From a virus, in the IMG/VR virus record IMGVR_UViG_3300042445_001169, positions 1-24,231 of that record: a DNA stretch of 24,231 bases, one strand, 5' to 3'. Below the pieces are notes generated by a model that was not told the origin of the DNA, searched no databases, and was given only the letters and a program-made list of their open reading frames with translations. Each line of letters begins with the position of its first letter. Position 1 is the first letter of the stretch. Positions 1 through 7,037 of the stretch are shown piece after piece. The position numbers and the translations under genes are program-made.

Positions 1-177
1 CTCATCGTTGAGGCTCTTGTGCTCTGACTTTAAAATGTATTCTGAAATTCTTTTGCGTAAGGTCTCGACATTTCTGTCTTGCATACTGTAATGCTCTTGG
101 ACTCTTTTAGCAATCTCTGCCTTGTTAAGGTCTCCTTGCTGGTGTAACTCTAGTGCGTATTCTAGGTAAGGTTTCAT
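1..177 (-). CDS. Partial small protein with helix-turn-helix-like N-terminus
   Basis: An open frame starts with ATG at 177 and runs off the left edge, giving 59 visible residues that begin MKPYLEYALELHQQGDLNKA. Residues 15-50 look like a helix-turn-helix: an amphipathic helix, then AEIAKRV, a short turn, and a second basic helix (VETLRKRISEYI). Such a domain commonly binds DNA, but the rest of the protein is missing, so no role can be assigned. The start overlaps the end of the upstream gene (125-325) by 53 bases, which is long but similar to other overlaps in this leftward block. The HTH reading is an inference from residue pattern only. Confidence 0.6.
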   Translation of the reverse strand, partial: MKPYLEYALELHQQGDLNKAEIAKRVQEHYSMQDRNVETLRKRISEYILKSEHKSLNDE

Positions 178-325
178 CACGTAATTGATTTAATTTTTCG
201 ATTAGAATTGAAATGGAATCCTGAAGGTCCTCGTACTCCTTGTCAATAAGAGCCTCATATATCTCGTCTGTCATCTTATTGATGAAGCGAAGAGTTGTAT
301 TTGTATATTCAATATGTTCTTTCAT
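125..325 (-). CDS. Small hypothetical protein, 66 aa
   Basis: I chose the ATG at 325 because the longer alternative, a GTG at 361, lies inside the terminator hairpin at 336-369 and would translate the hairpin itself. The protein begins MKEHIEYTNTTLRFINKM and is rich in charged and leucine/isoleucine residues over 15-50, probably alpha-helical. The C-terminal 17 residues (RIRTRVTPARRP end) overlap the start of the next gene and are Arg/Pro-rich, so they may be little constrained. It lies just beyond a terminator that ends the nrdA/tRNA transcript, so it either depends on read-through or has its own promoter. I do not recognise the family. Confidence 0.5.
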   Translation of the reverse strand: MKEHIEYTNTTLRFINKMTDEIYEALIDKEYEDLQDSISILIEKLNQLRDETLPRIRTRVTPARRP

Positions 326-330
326 AGCCA

Positions 331-369
331 ACAAAAAGGGGAAGTGTAAAACGTAAAACACCTCCCCTT
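331..369 (-). terminator. Rho-independent terminator of the leftward nrdA-tRNA transcript
   Basis: In the minus-strand RNA a 12-bp stem (arms 358-369 and 336-347, with one G-U pair at 343/362 and a run of four G-C pairs) closes a 10-base loop (348-357). It is followed directly by UUUUUGUU. This is the classic stem plus U-tract arrangement. It lies downstream of tRNA-Trp and nrdA, so it likely ends that transcription unit. Confidence 0.85.
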
Positions 370-447
370 CGAAATAATTATCACTTTAACCTTTGTAAAT
401 TTAGTTAAATATCTAATTAGTTGTATATTTTTCAGAAAAATTTATTG

Positions 448-519
448 CACGCCTGCTTAGACTCGAACTAAGAACAAAACTTTTGGAGAGTTCCGTGTTA
501 CCAATTACACCACAGACGC
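448..519 (-). tRNA. tRNA-Trp (anticodon CCA)
   Basis: The minus strand folds into a full 72-nt cloverleaf. The acceptor is GCGTCTG/CAGGCGT, the D arm GTGT-AATTGGTA-ACAC, the anticodon stem GAACT/AGTTT with loop CTCCAAA (anticodon CCA), the variable loop 4 nt, and the T arm CTTAG-TTCGAGT-CTAAG. The discriminator base is G73, as expected for bacterial tRNA-Trp. The 3' CCA is not encoded (GCAA follows). Two G-U pairs weaken the acceptor stem, one of them at the terminal 1-72 position. The D arm resembles that of bacterial tRNA-Gln, but the anticodon loop matches Trp. It follows nrdA by 7 bases and precedes the terminator, so it is probably processed from the nrdA transcript. Confidence 0.88.
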
Positions 520-526
520 AATCTAT

Positions 527-2314
527 TTAACCATCGCAAGATAAACAATCTGGGTCAGTAGCACGTGTAGCAATATCAGCACGCAACACAGATTCTGTAC
601 GCATATAGTATAATGTTTTGATGCGTTGTCTCCATGCCTCCATGTGGACCTGGTTAATCCACTTAGGTGTAGCCTGAGATGGGAACGCAAGGTTCAATGA
701 TACTGATTGGTCTATGTACTGCTGACGAATACCTGCCTGCTTAATTAATTCTAATTGGTTAATCTCCTTGAATGTTTTAAATACATCCTTAACAGGGGTG
801 TGGTCTTCTCCATCAGGATTCTCCATCAACTTACCGTTCACATAGAACCAACTATCTAACTCAGCAATGTCTTGTATTGATCCACCATCGGCAAGAATCT
901 TATCCCATATCTCTTTGGTATTAATACCAATCTTCTTTAGCACCTTCTCAAGTTCTTTGTTCTTGCGAATGAATGTACCCTTAGCTGACTGGTCTGTAAA
1001 TACATTGGCAGCCCAAGGCTCAACACCTGCAGATACATTACCACTTAACTTGGAGTTAGATACCGTTGGAGCGATGGCACGAAGGTGGGTATTTCGCATA
1101 CCTGTCTCAACACACCATAATGGCTCACCATATTCCTCAGCCATGTCACGTGATGCACGCTCAGACTCAATCTTAATTTGAGAGAATATCTTACGTGTCT
1201 CAAACTGAGCAAGCAATCCTTCAAATGGTATACCTTTCTGTTGTAAGTATGTGTGCCATCCTAGTACACCTAGTCCAATTGCACGACCTTTCTCAGCAAA
1301 GCGAACCACATTCTCAAAGCCCTTCATGTTCTTAGCCTTCTGAATAAACTCCTCAAGCACACCATCTAAAAACCATGTAGCTACATATATTAAGTCAGTG
1401 TCCTTCCACTCATCATACCTAGCTAAGTTAACAGAGGACAGACAGCAAACAAAGCTATGGCTCTCGTCTGTGTGCAATACAATCTCGGAACATATGTTGG
1501 TCATGTATACCTTCAAGCTATTCTTCTTGTATGCCTCAGGGTTCTGCTTGTTGACATTACCTTTAAATAAAATGTATGGCTCTCCAGTAGCCTTACGCTT
1601 CTGTAGTAACTTGCCCCACTTGCGACGTGCATCAGCATCACCATCTTCTAGCTTACGCATAAACTTATCTCCCACCACAGCACACTGGTGTAGGTTCAAA
1701 CACTGACGGTTCACATCACCCTTAGGCTCACGAATCTCCAACCAATCCTCAAAGTCTTTGTGCTCAATATTTAGATTACTTGATGCAGCACCACGACGGA
1801 CATTGCCTTGTGATGTTGCAAGAATAGTAGAGTCAAATATCTTAGTGAATGGGATGACACCATCTGATGTGCCGTTCTTAGCTATCTTTGATCCTGCTGG
1901 GCGAATGCGGTTGAAGCCAACACCTACACCACCGCCATGCTTGGCAAGTAGCATCATCTCTAAGTTTTTGGTTCCAATGTCATTCACTGAGTCAGCTATG
2001 TCAATACCATAACAAGAGATAGGCAAGCCTCTGTCCGTTCCGGTGTTAGATAGCACAGGTGTGGCTAAATTAAGCCATCCTCTAAATATATAATCAAAAA
2101 ACTTATCTTCTAACTCAGGTTTACTTAATCTATTGGCAACAGATTTAGCTACTCTTCTATAGGCATCAACAGGTTTTTCTCCTTGTAATAAATAACCACC
2201 TGATATTGTTTTTATGTATTCAAATGAATATCCCCATTCTGGTAAGTCTATACCTAACTCCCACCCTAATGAATTAAGCAATGTGTTTAATTCGTTCTTG
2301 TTGTTCGATTGCAT
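527..2314 (-). CDS. nrdA: Ribonucleoside-diphosphate reductase, large (catalytic) subunit, class I
   Basis: Reduces ribonucleoside diphosphates to deoxyribonucleotides together with the NrdB subunit encoded at 4040-5032. The 595-residue protein shows the catalytic set: C101 (PISCYG) and C290 (FVCCLSS) as the redox pair, N273-x-C275-x-E277 (TNICSEI) in the active site, Y569-Y570 (TLYYMRTES) for radical transfer, and a C-terminal C590-x2-C593 tail that is re-reduced by thioredoxin or glutaredoxin. It is shorter than host enzymes (about 750 residues) and lacks an N-terminal ATP-cone, so dATP feedback inhibition is probably lost, as in many phage enzymes. A GIY-YIG endonuclease gene ends 10 bases upstream of the start. 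The leader is AT-rich with no Shine-Dalgarno sequence. Confidence 0.97.
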   Translation of the reverse strand: MQSNNKNELNTLLNSLGWELGIDLPEWGYSFEYIKTISGGYLLQGEKPVDAYRRVAKSVANRLSKPELEDKFFDYIFRGWLNLATPVLSNTGTDRGLPISCYGIDIADSVNDIGTKNLEMMLLAKHGGGVGVGFNRIRPAGSKIAKNGTSDGVIPFTKIFDSTILATSQGNVRRGAASSNLNIEHKDFEDWLEIREPKGDVNRQCLNLHQCAVVGDKFMRKLEDGDADARRKWGKLLQKRKATGEPYILFKGNVNKQNPEAYKKNSLKVYMTNICSEIVLHTDESHSFVCCLSSVNLARYDEWKDTDLIYVATWFLDGVLEEFIQKAKNMKGFENVVRFAEKGRAIGLGVLGWHTYLQQKGIPFEGLLAQFETRKIFSQIKIESERASRDMAEEYGEPLWCVETGMRNTHLRAIAPTVSNSKLSGNVSAGVEPWAANVFTDQSAKGTFIRKNKELEKVLKKIGINTKEIWDKILADGGSIQDIAELDSWFYVNGKLMENPDGEDHTPVKDVFKTFKEINQLELIKQAGIRQQYIDQSVSLNLAFPSQATPKWINQVHMEAWRQRIKTLYYMRTESVLRADIATRATDPDCLSCDG

Positions 2315-2324
2315 ATTAATTTAT

Positions 2325-2978
2325 TTATGATTTACAAAAATTTATGTGTCTAGTTAACCCTTGTTTACTAAACATCTTTTTACACTTATAACACTCGCAA
2401 TTTTTTTCCATTATAATACCTTTATTATATGGCTGTATTCCTCTAGACTTTCTTGTTTCTGATATTTTCTTTTTGGTATCTTCAGTTCTATGTTTACCTT
2501 TTCCGTAGGTTCCATTTAACTCTTTCCATTTCCTCAATTTATCTGAACTTTTAAATCTAGATTCTAAATTAAACATAGGATTGGAATCTTTCATTCTAAT
2601 GCTAACAAGAGTTCTCGATTCATGAGTTTTATTCATTGATGTCATTCTTATAGAACATAATCTTTTATATTCTTTAGCTTTTTCTGAATTATAATCAATT
2701 CTATTTCCACCACTACCTCTATTAACAATATTGTAACAATTAGGATTATTAGCTATATCAAATAGGCTAAGAAATCTTTCTTCAAAATCAAACGCTTCTT
2801 TTCTTGTACTAAAGAATCTCAATTTTTCGGTTATAAAATTGTCTTTACCATATTTTAGTATAGCTTTTTTTAATGTCTTACCAGATCCATTATAAATCTT
2901 TTTTGTACCTGAACCATAGTAGCATTTATTATTAACAAGATTTATAGTCTTATAAAAATAATACTCCTGATTAATCAT
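2325..2978 (-). CDS. GIY-YIG homing-type endonuclease with NUMOD3 and C-terminal zinc finger
   Basis: Free-standing endonuclease of 217 residues. The N-terminal GIY-YIG fold is seen at YYFYKTIN (6-13) and CYYGSG (19-24), with the metal-binding Glu probably in FEERF (65-69). A NUMOD3-like basic motif with GKHRTEDTKKKISETRKS lies near 161-178. The last 22 residues hold a C196-x2-C199-x11-H211-x3-C215 zinc finger. This layout, nuclease followed by DNA-recognition modules, is that of I-TevI/Seg-like enzymes. The gene is clearly more AT-rich than nrdA and fits tightly between a 45-aa gene (8-bp overlap) and nrdA (10-bp gap). That is the expected position for a mobile endonuclease gene which cuts its neighbour, here probably nrdA, in endonuclease-free relatives. 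Confidence 0.88.
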   Translation of the reverse strand: MINQEYYFYKTINLVNNKCYYGSGTKKIYNGSGKTLKKAILKYGKDNFITEKLRFFSTRKEAFDFEERFLSLFDIANNPNCYNIVNRGSGGNRIDYNSEKAKEYKRLCSIRMTSMNKTHESRTLVSIRMKDSNPMFNLESRFKSSDKLRKWKELNGTYGKGKHRTEDTKKKISETRKSRGIQPYNKGIIMEKNCECYKCKKMFSKQGLTRHINFCKS

Positions 2979-3108
2979 TTTCTAAAGATTTTATTAGTTC
3001 AAGTAAAAATTCTATCATTTGTACAGCACTCTCTGCACCGCTTGCATCTATTGAAGCTGTTGACTTATCTGGCAACACTATCTCAATCTTTATCGGGGAA
3101 TTTGACAT
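2971..3108 (-). CDS. Small hypothetical protein, 45 aa
   Basis: ATG at 3108 gives MSNSPIKIEIVLPDKSTASI and an amphipathic helix AESAVQMIEFLLELIKSL, ending in ND. It overlaps the upstream gene (3083-3361) by 26 bases and the GIY-YIG start by 8 bases, so it probably shares their transcript. A short beta strand pair followed by one helix is all that can be read. I do not recognise the family. If the GIY-YIG gene is a later arrival, this gene and nrdA were originally adjacent. Confidence 0.6.
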   Translation of the reverse strand: MSNSPIKIEIVLPDKSTASIDASGAESAVQMIEFLLELIKSLEND

Positions 3109-3361
3109 AACTAAAAGATGTTAAAAAGGTTGTTAAAGGTTCTACCTCATCGAAGTAAATGTCATCATCAAAGATATACACGTGCCACCTTCCAACTTTT
3201 GCTTCATCATCAGCGTTAGTTATTAGTGTGGTGTGCTTAGATACTACATACACATAGTAGTAGAAGTCCTCTGGGTGTCCTGACTCATGCTTAGAGACAA
3301 GGATTTTCTCAAAACCTAAATCTATTAGGTCTTGCTCATGGATAGGATGGTGCTTTATCAT
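3083..3361 (-). CDS. Hypothetical protein, 92 aa
   Basis: Starts MIKHHPIHEQDLIDLGFEKI and is rich in aromatic and acidic residues (DDDIYFDEVE near 64-73), with no membrane segment. The Lys-Ile-Leu-Val / Tyr-Tyr-Tyr-Val-Tyr-Val strands suggest a small beta-rich fold. Its start overlaps the end of the MazG-like gene by 4 bases (ATGA type), a sign of translational coupling in the dNTP operon. Function unknown. Confidence 0.75.
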   Translation of the reverse strand: MIKHHPIHEQDLIDLGFEKILVSKHESGHPEDFYYYVYVVSKHTTLITNADDEAKVGRWHVYIFDDDIYFDEVEPLTTFLTSFSYVKFPDKD

Positions 3362-3666
3362 GACTTTATGAAGACTCCGTTAGTTGTTTTTCCCTTGCGA
3401 TGCTTAATCTCATTCCATGCGGAGTTCAATGCTTCTTGTGGTGTTAACCCACATTGCATTGTTAAGATGATAAGAGTAACGAACGTGTCACCTAAGCCGT
3501 CAATCAATTCATCAGGCTTGTTCTTGCTGATAGCGGAGGCCGCTTCACCCAATTCCTCAACAACCTTGACGAATTGAGACTTTACAAATGATGGGTCAAT
3601 CAAACCTTTGTCGTTAGCCCAGTCATGTACGTTAATAATTAGTTGGTCAAAAGATAATTCTTCCAT
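3358..3666 (-). CDS. MazG-like nucleoside triphosphate pyrophosphohydrolase
   Basis: A 102-residue all-alpha protein carrying the MazG metal-binding signature: E37-E38-x-x-E41 (VVEELGEAA), then E53-x-x-D56 and D60 (DELIDGLGDTF). Proteins of this kind hydrolyse (d)NTPs to monophosphate and pyrophosphate. In phages they are linked to dNTP pool control or lowering of host alarmone levels. The position between nrdB and nrdA supports a nucleotide-pool role here. Its length is about one MazG domain, so it should act as a dimer or tetramer. The substrate cannot be told from sequence. Confidence 0.88.
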   Translation of the reverse strand: MEELSFDQLIINVHDWANDKGLIDPSFVKSQFVKVVEELGEAASAISKNKPDELIDGLGDTFVTLIILTMQCGLTPQEALNSAWNEIKHRKGKTTNGVFIKS

Positions 3667-3693
3667 TGTTTATTTTGTTTAGTTTAAATTTAT

Positions 3694-4029
3694 TTAATAA
3701 TCTCTTACAAGAGTATAAGTTCCAGAAAATTCATCTTGTTTATTATTAATTAATGCTTTCATAAATGCAAAAGAATCTGAATCAAAAACCATATATTCTT
3801 CAAACCATTCTTTTTTATATTCCAACCAAATTTGCCTTATAATACTTATTGATTCGTGTTTTGTATTTTTGCATAAAAACAATCTTGTTTTTGATCCATA
3901 TCCAGATTGATCTCTATATTCATACACCTCAACAATTCCATCTCTGCATTCTAAGTATTCATTAACTAATGATTCATTTTTATTTTCTAAATCAAGATAA
4001 ATCTTATCTCCTCTATTTAATTTTTCCAT
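3694..4029 (-). CDS. Hypothetical protein, 111 aa, AT-rich insert between nrdB and mazG
   Basis: I chose ATG at 4029 (MEKLNRGDKIYLDLENKNES), after the nrdB stop at 4040; the longer frame up to 4122 would overlap nrdB. The protein is charged and aromatic-rich with no membrane segment. Strands such as GIVEVYEYRD and KTRLFLCKNT suggest a small beta-containing fold. Its composition is markedly more AT-rich than nrdB and mazG on either side, like the two homing endonuclease genes, which suggests a later insertion. I see no nuclease motif in it, and the family is unknown. Confidence 0.65.
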   Translation of the reverse strand: MEKLNRGDKIYLDLENKNESLVNEYLECRDGIVEVYEYRDQSGYGSKTRLFLCKNTKHESISIIRQIWLEYKKEWFEEYMVFDSDSFAFMKALINNKQDEFSGTYTLVRDY

Positions 4030-4039
4030 TATATTATAT

Positions 4040-5032
4040 TTAAAACATGTCACTCCAGTCCTCACCTTCGTTGGCTTTGCTGTAAGCAGTTGGTCTGGTT
4101 GCAAAAAAATCTGAGTGCTCAACGCCTGCTGTCAATTGGTAGAACCAATCTAATTGTTCAGCAGCCGCAGGATCGTAAGCAAATATGGCATCATAGCCTA
4201 GCTCCAATAACTTATCGTTGATGCGTTTGTGCATAAAATGTTTAAGGTCGTAAGCCTTTAAGTTTTCTAAGTCACCTCTTTCAAATATCTTGTCGATGAA
4301 TTTCATCTCCATATCCAAGGTTAACTTAGCCGCCTCAATGATGGCATCCTTTGCATCTGTCTTTAGGTCAGGGAACTCCTCACACATATGACGAAATAGT
4401 TTACATCCCATCTTAGAGTGTAGAGCCTCGTCTCTTACTGACCACTTCATCTGTTGTCCAACACCTTTTAGTTTGTTGTTCAATTGGAATGAATAGAGTA
4501 CAGCAAATGAGCTATACAATGCAACACCTTCAGTGAAGGCAGAGAAGATAGCAAGTGAGCGAGCCACATCTCTACGTGCATGTGCACTGGTGCAAAGTAT
4601 CTTATAGTTATAATGATGAGGTACGGATGTCAAAGCATCAATACGTCCAGCAATAGCAGGCTCGTGCATGAACCCTTCGTAGTCATCAAGACCAAGAGTA
4701 TCATTAAGATACGAGTAGGCTGTTGCGTGAACAGTCTCTTGAGCTCCGAACATCATAGCCATCTGAATAATCTCATACTTAGGGAACCAGTCGGTCACCA
4801 TGCCTGTCCAATAGTCAGACACAGCACACTCTGTTTGAGCAAAGCCAAGTAGGATATTACCTACCACGTGCTTCTCATTCTCTGTTAGATTCTCATTCCA
4901 ATCCTTTACATCGGACGACATAGGAATCTCTGTGTGTAACCAAAATGCCTGAGCTTGTTTAAGCCAACCTTCCGTATAATATTCAGGGTACTCAAAAGGT
5001 TTGTATGCAATTCTTTTTTCAAATAAACTCAT
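4040..5032 (-). CDS. nrdB: Ribonucleoside-diphosphate reductase, small (radical) subunit, class I
   Basis: A 330-residue ferritin-like di-metal protein that makes and stores the tyrosyl radical used by NrdA. Ligands can be read as E68 (QTECA), E99 and H102 (QETVH), E168 (FTEGV), and E202 and H205 (RDEALH). The radical Tyr is present as Y106, seven residues after E99, as Y122 follows E115 in E. coli. The first ligand looks like Glu rather than the usual Asp, a variant seen in some NrdB branches. The C-terminus ends EDWSDMF, the kind of acidic/aromatic tail that docks on the large subunit. The start overlaps the upstream 130-aa gene by 14 bases. Confidence 0.97.
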   Translation of the reverse strand: MSLFEKRIAYKPFEYPEYYTEGWLKQAQAFWLHTEIPMSSDVKDWNENLTENEKHVVGNILLGFAQTECAVSDYWTGMVTDWFPKYEIIQMAMMFGAQETVHATAYSYLNDTLGLDDYEGFMHEPAIAGRIDALTSVPHHYNYKILCTSAHARRDVARSLAIFSAFTEGVALYSSFAVLYSFQLNNKLKGVGQQMKWSVRDEALHSKMGCKLFRHMCEEFPDLKTDAKDAIIEAAKLTLDMEMKFIDKIFERGDLENLKAYDLKHFMHKRINDKLLELGYDAIFAYDPAAAEQLDWFYQLTAGVEHSDFFATRPTAYSKANEGEDWSDMF

Positions 5033-5411
5033 AAGATGCTATAAATCGTTTAATACTGTTGTCTTTAATAATCTGGTTTCCAGCTAGTACCTCGTCTAAA
5101 AACTCGTCGATGTCTATCTGTTCTAGTAACTCTACTGCTACCATAGGCTTAGTTTGCTCATCTACAAATGTAAGCTCACCTTGTGCTGCGTAAAACCGAA
5201 AGTACTTTGGCTCTTCGTCTACAACACTGAAGACTATACTACGTTCGTCTTCGTCGTCTATTTCGTTTGAGAAGTGGACCAGTGCGTCTGCTATCTGATC
5301 AAAAGTATCCTCCTGCATCGAGCTCATCCATTTGAAGAGACTCTGTGGTACTGCTACCATCTGTCTCTCCTCGAAATACCTCGACGCTAAATCCATGTTT
5401 TCTGAGCTCAT
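5019..5411 (-). CDS. Hypothetical acidic protein, up to 130 aa
   Basis: Acidic soluble protein (NEIDDEDERS, EQIDIDEFLDEV) with several beta strands (SIVFSVVDEEPKYFRFYAA). The longest start, ATG at 5411, follows an AT-rich leader typical here but makes a 113-base overlap with the VRR-NUC gene. Internal Met codons at 5360 (MVAVPQSLF) and 5327 (MSSMQEDTF) would shorten the overlap to 62 or 29 bases. The end overlaps the nrdB start by 14 bases, so it is in the same operon. I do not recognise the family. Confidence 0.7.
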   Translation of the reverse strand: MSSENMDLASRYFEERQMVAVPQSLFKWMSSMQEDTFDQIADALVHFSNEIDDEDERSIVFSVVDEEPKYFRFYAAQGELTFVDEQTKPMVAVELLEQIDIDEFLDEVLAGNQIIKDNSIKRFIASYEFI

Positions 5412-5604
5412 TTAGTCTAAATTTTTGTAAGTCTGATACTTTTCCTGTTGGTGTCTTAACCTCACTAAACAAAACTCCCTTGGTCGGATGCAAAGCTAGT
5501 AGGTCAGGTATTCCGTTCTTGTTAGTCTTGATTAACTTAAGAACATAGTACCCTTCTTTCTCTAGTTGCTTAATTCGTTTGGATTGTATTTGTTGTTCTG
5601 ACAT
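5299..5604 (-). CDS. VRR-NUC domain nuclease
   Basis: 101 residues holding a minimal VRR-NUC (PD-(D/E)XK type) nuclease: an N-terminal helix with QSKRIKQLEKEGY, then G31-I-P-D34 (NGIPDLLAL), E48-x-K50 (FSEVKTP), and Q60. The domain ends near residue 83 (VEVFRGETDG). Stand-alone phage VRR-NUC proteins are thought to act as structure-specific nucleases, for example on Holliday junctions or flaps. Placement 4 bases after the SF2 helicase gene suggests joint work in replication or recombination. The last 18 residues overlap the next gene and may be unconstrained. Confidence 0.88.
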   Translation of the reverse strand: MSEQQIQSKRIKQLEKEGYYVLKLIKTNKNGIPDLLALHPTKGVLFSEVKTPTGKVSDLQKFRLNELRKHGFSVEVFRGETDGSSTTESLQMDELDAGGYF

Positions 5605-5608
5605 GGGG

Positions 5609-6844
5609 CTACGAATTTAAGAAATCTTTCTTGAAAAAATTTAGAGTGTAGTCTTTTTTCTGTTGGACTACTTCATAAATCTTCTCCTCAATTCCTCCAA
5701 TCGTAAATACCCAATACACCTTGTTAAACTTGCGGTCAATGGTAGTCATCCTATCCTTACTTTGCCAGTATGATGTTGCACTAAAGTCTATATTATAGTA
5801 CACCAAAAAGTCAGCATTGCGGAGGCTAATTCCCTCACGTCCTGATACAATCTGAAGAGCAATGTTCTTACTTGTTGTGTTAAACTCCTCAAGGTCATCA
5901 GTTAACTCATCACCAAAGATAAACTTCAACGCATCCCACTCAGCCTTAAACTTATAAAAGATTCCTATCTTCTTGTTCTTGAACTGATCCCTGATATAGT
6001 TAGCCTTGGTATAGTCAAACACCAATCGTCTGCCTGACTCAAGGATGATGGTCCCCGAGTACATCTGATGAAGTTTGTTCATCATCTTGCCACCCGTGTC
6101 AGCAAGTATGGTGTCATCATCACCTTGCACAACCGAATCTTTCTTGAGTTTGTTAGCTAACTTATAAGTCAAAGGACTCATCGCAACTCTAAGTACTGCC
6201 TCCTCTACCGAGGTTGTGAAGCCTGCCTTCTCTTGGGTGAATGATATCATTAGATGCTTGATGGCATCCATAATCTTATCCTTCATAGCACCCGAGTAGT
6301 CATTAACTTTCATTGCACCAATGTACTTTATCTTAACTTTAACATAGTCATTAGCCCACCGGTAAAAGTTGACATACGATTTAAATGGATTGCTAGGATG
6401 CACATAGAGTTGGTGGTATATCTGAGAGTAACTCTCAGGTGTCGGTGTCCCCGACAGAAATATAACCTTTGCGTTAGACTTCTTTACCAAATCTTTAACC
6501 TGCTTCGCTCTTTTGCTAGGCTTAGGGAATGCACCCATCGTGTGTGCCTCATCACAAATTATGAGGTTCCAATTTGTCACCTCAAGTTTGTGGATTGACT
6601 CATAGTTTACACACGTAAGGTTAAAGTTACAACCTAAATCTTTATGGTCTTTCTTAATACCAGGCACCACCTTTAACTTAGTGATGAACAATACTTCTTT
6701 AGCACCTAACGCATCGCAGATAGCTAATGATGTCATGGTCTTACCGGTTCTTACCTCCATAGAAAGATACAGCAGACCATGCTCTTTAATAATGCCAAGC
6801 CCGTCGCTTACTATCTTCTTCTGGTAATCCCGTAGTTGTATCAT
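5609..6844 (-). CDS. SF2 (SNF2-like) DNA helicase/ATPase
   Basis: 411 residues with two RecA-like domains. Motifs: Q-motif region LRDYQ (4-8); Walker A MEVRTGKT (29-36); Walker B DEAH (98-101); motif III SGTP (131-134); motif V-like IVSGREGISLRNAD; and motif VI-like YWQSKDRMTT with Q361 and R365. The MEVRTGKT form of Walker A and the Q-x-x-x-R motif VI are those of SNF2-type phage helicases. It probably remodels replication or recombination intermediates. It sits between the primase-helicase and VRR-NUC genes, and its start overlaps the small Cys-rich gene by 59 bases. Confidence 0.92.
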   Translation of the reverse strand: MIQLRDYQKKIVSDGLGIIKEHGLLYLSMEVRTGKTMTSLAICDALGAKEVLFITKLKVVPGIKKDHKDLGCNFNLTCVNYESIHKLEVTNWNLIICDEAHTMGAFPKPSKRAKQVKDLVKKSNAKVIFLSGTPTPESYSQIYHQLYVHPSNPFKSYVNFYRWANDYVKVKIKYIGAMKVNDYSGAMKDKIMDAIKHLMISFTQEKAGFTTSVEEAVLRVAMSPLTYKLANKLKKDSVVQGDDDTILADTGGKMMNKLHQMYSGTIILESGRRLVFDYTKANYIRDQFKNKKIGIFYKFKAEWDALKFIFGDELTDDLEEFNTTSKNIALQIVSGREGISLRNADFLVYYNIDFSATSYWQSKDRMTTIDRKFNKVYWVFTIGGIEEKIYEVVQQKKDYTLNFFKKDFLNS

Positions 6845-7037
6845 TATCTTCTAATTTAATGTGAAATGCCCCTTCAGATGGGTATTCTGTATTGTCCCAA
6901 TAATACTCACACGTACCATCTTCTTTGATTGGTGGAGTCATAAAGTATGACTGATAGTCACTCGCTTTTGCTGTGTACCTGTAGCACATCTGCTGCTTTG
7001 GGCACCCATCTCCTGGGCACATTGCTATATCCGGCAT
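6786..7037 (-). CDS. Small four-cysteine protein, 83 aa
   Basis: ATG at 7037 overlaps the primase stop by one base (TAATG), which favours this start over the longer frame beginning at 7085 inside the primase gene. Four cysteines, C7-x4-C12-x5-C18 and C43, with CYRYTA after the third and CEYYW after the fourth, look like a small zinc or iron-sulfur site. I recall similar short C-P-x-x-C-P...C-Y-R-Y proteins in Bacteroidota phages but know no function. The acidic C-terminal 20 residues overlap the helicase start by 59 bases. Confidence 0.78.
   Translation of the reverse strand: MPDIAMCPGDGCPKQQMCYRYTAKASDYQSYFMTPPIKEDGTCEYYWDNTEYPSEGAFHIKLEDNDTTTGLPEEDSKRRAWHY

Noticed and set aside
326-361. 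GTG start at 361 for the 66-aa protein
   Set aside because: The added residues are encoded by the terminator hairpin; ATG at 325 begins right after it.
448-519. tRNA-Gln or a stop-codon suppressor tRNA
   Set aside because: The D arm resembles tRNA-Gln, but the anticodon loop CTCCAAA places CCA at 34-36, which reads UGG. No gene here needs stop-codon reading to stay open.
867-2012. Three plus-strand open frames of 84-104 residues over nrdA
   Set aside because: They are shadows of nrdA, whose catalytic residues are all readable on the minus strand.
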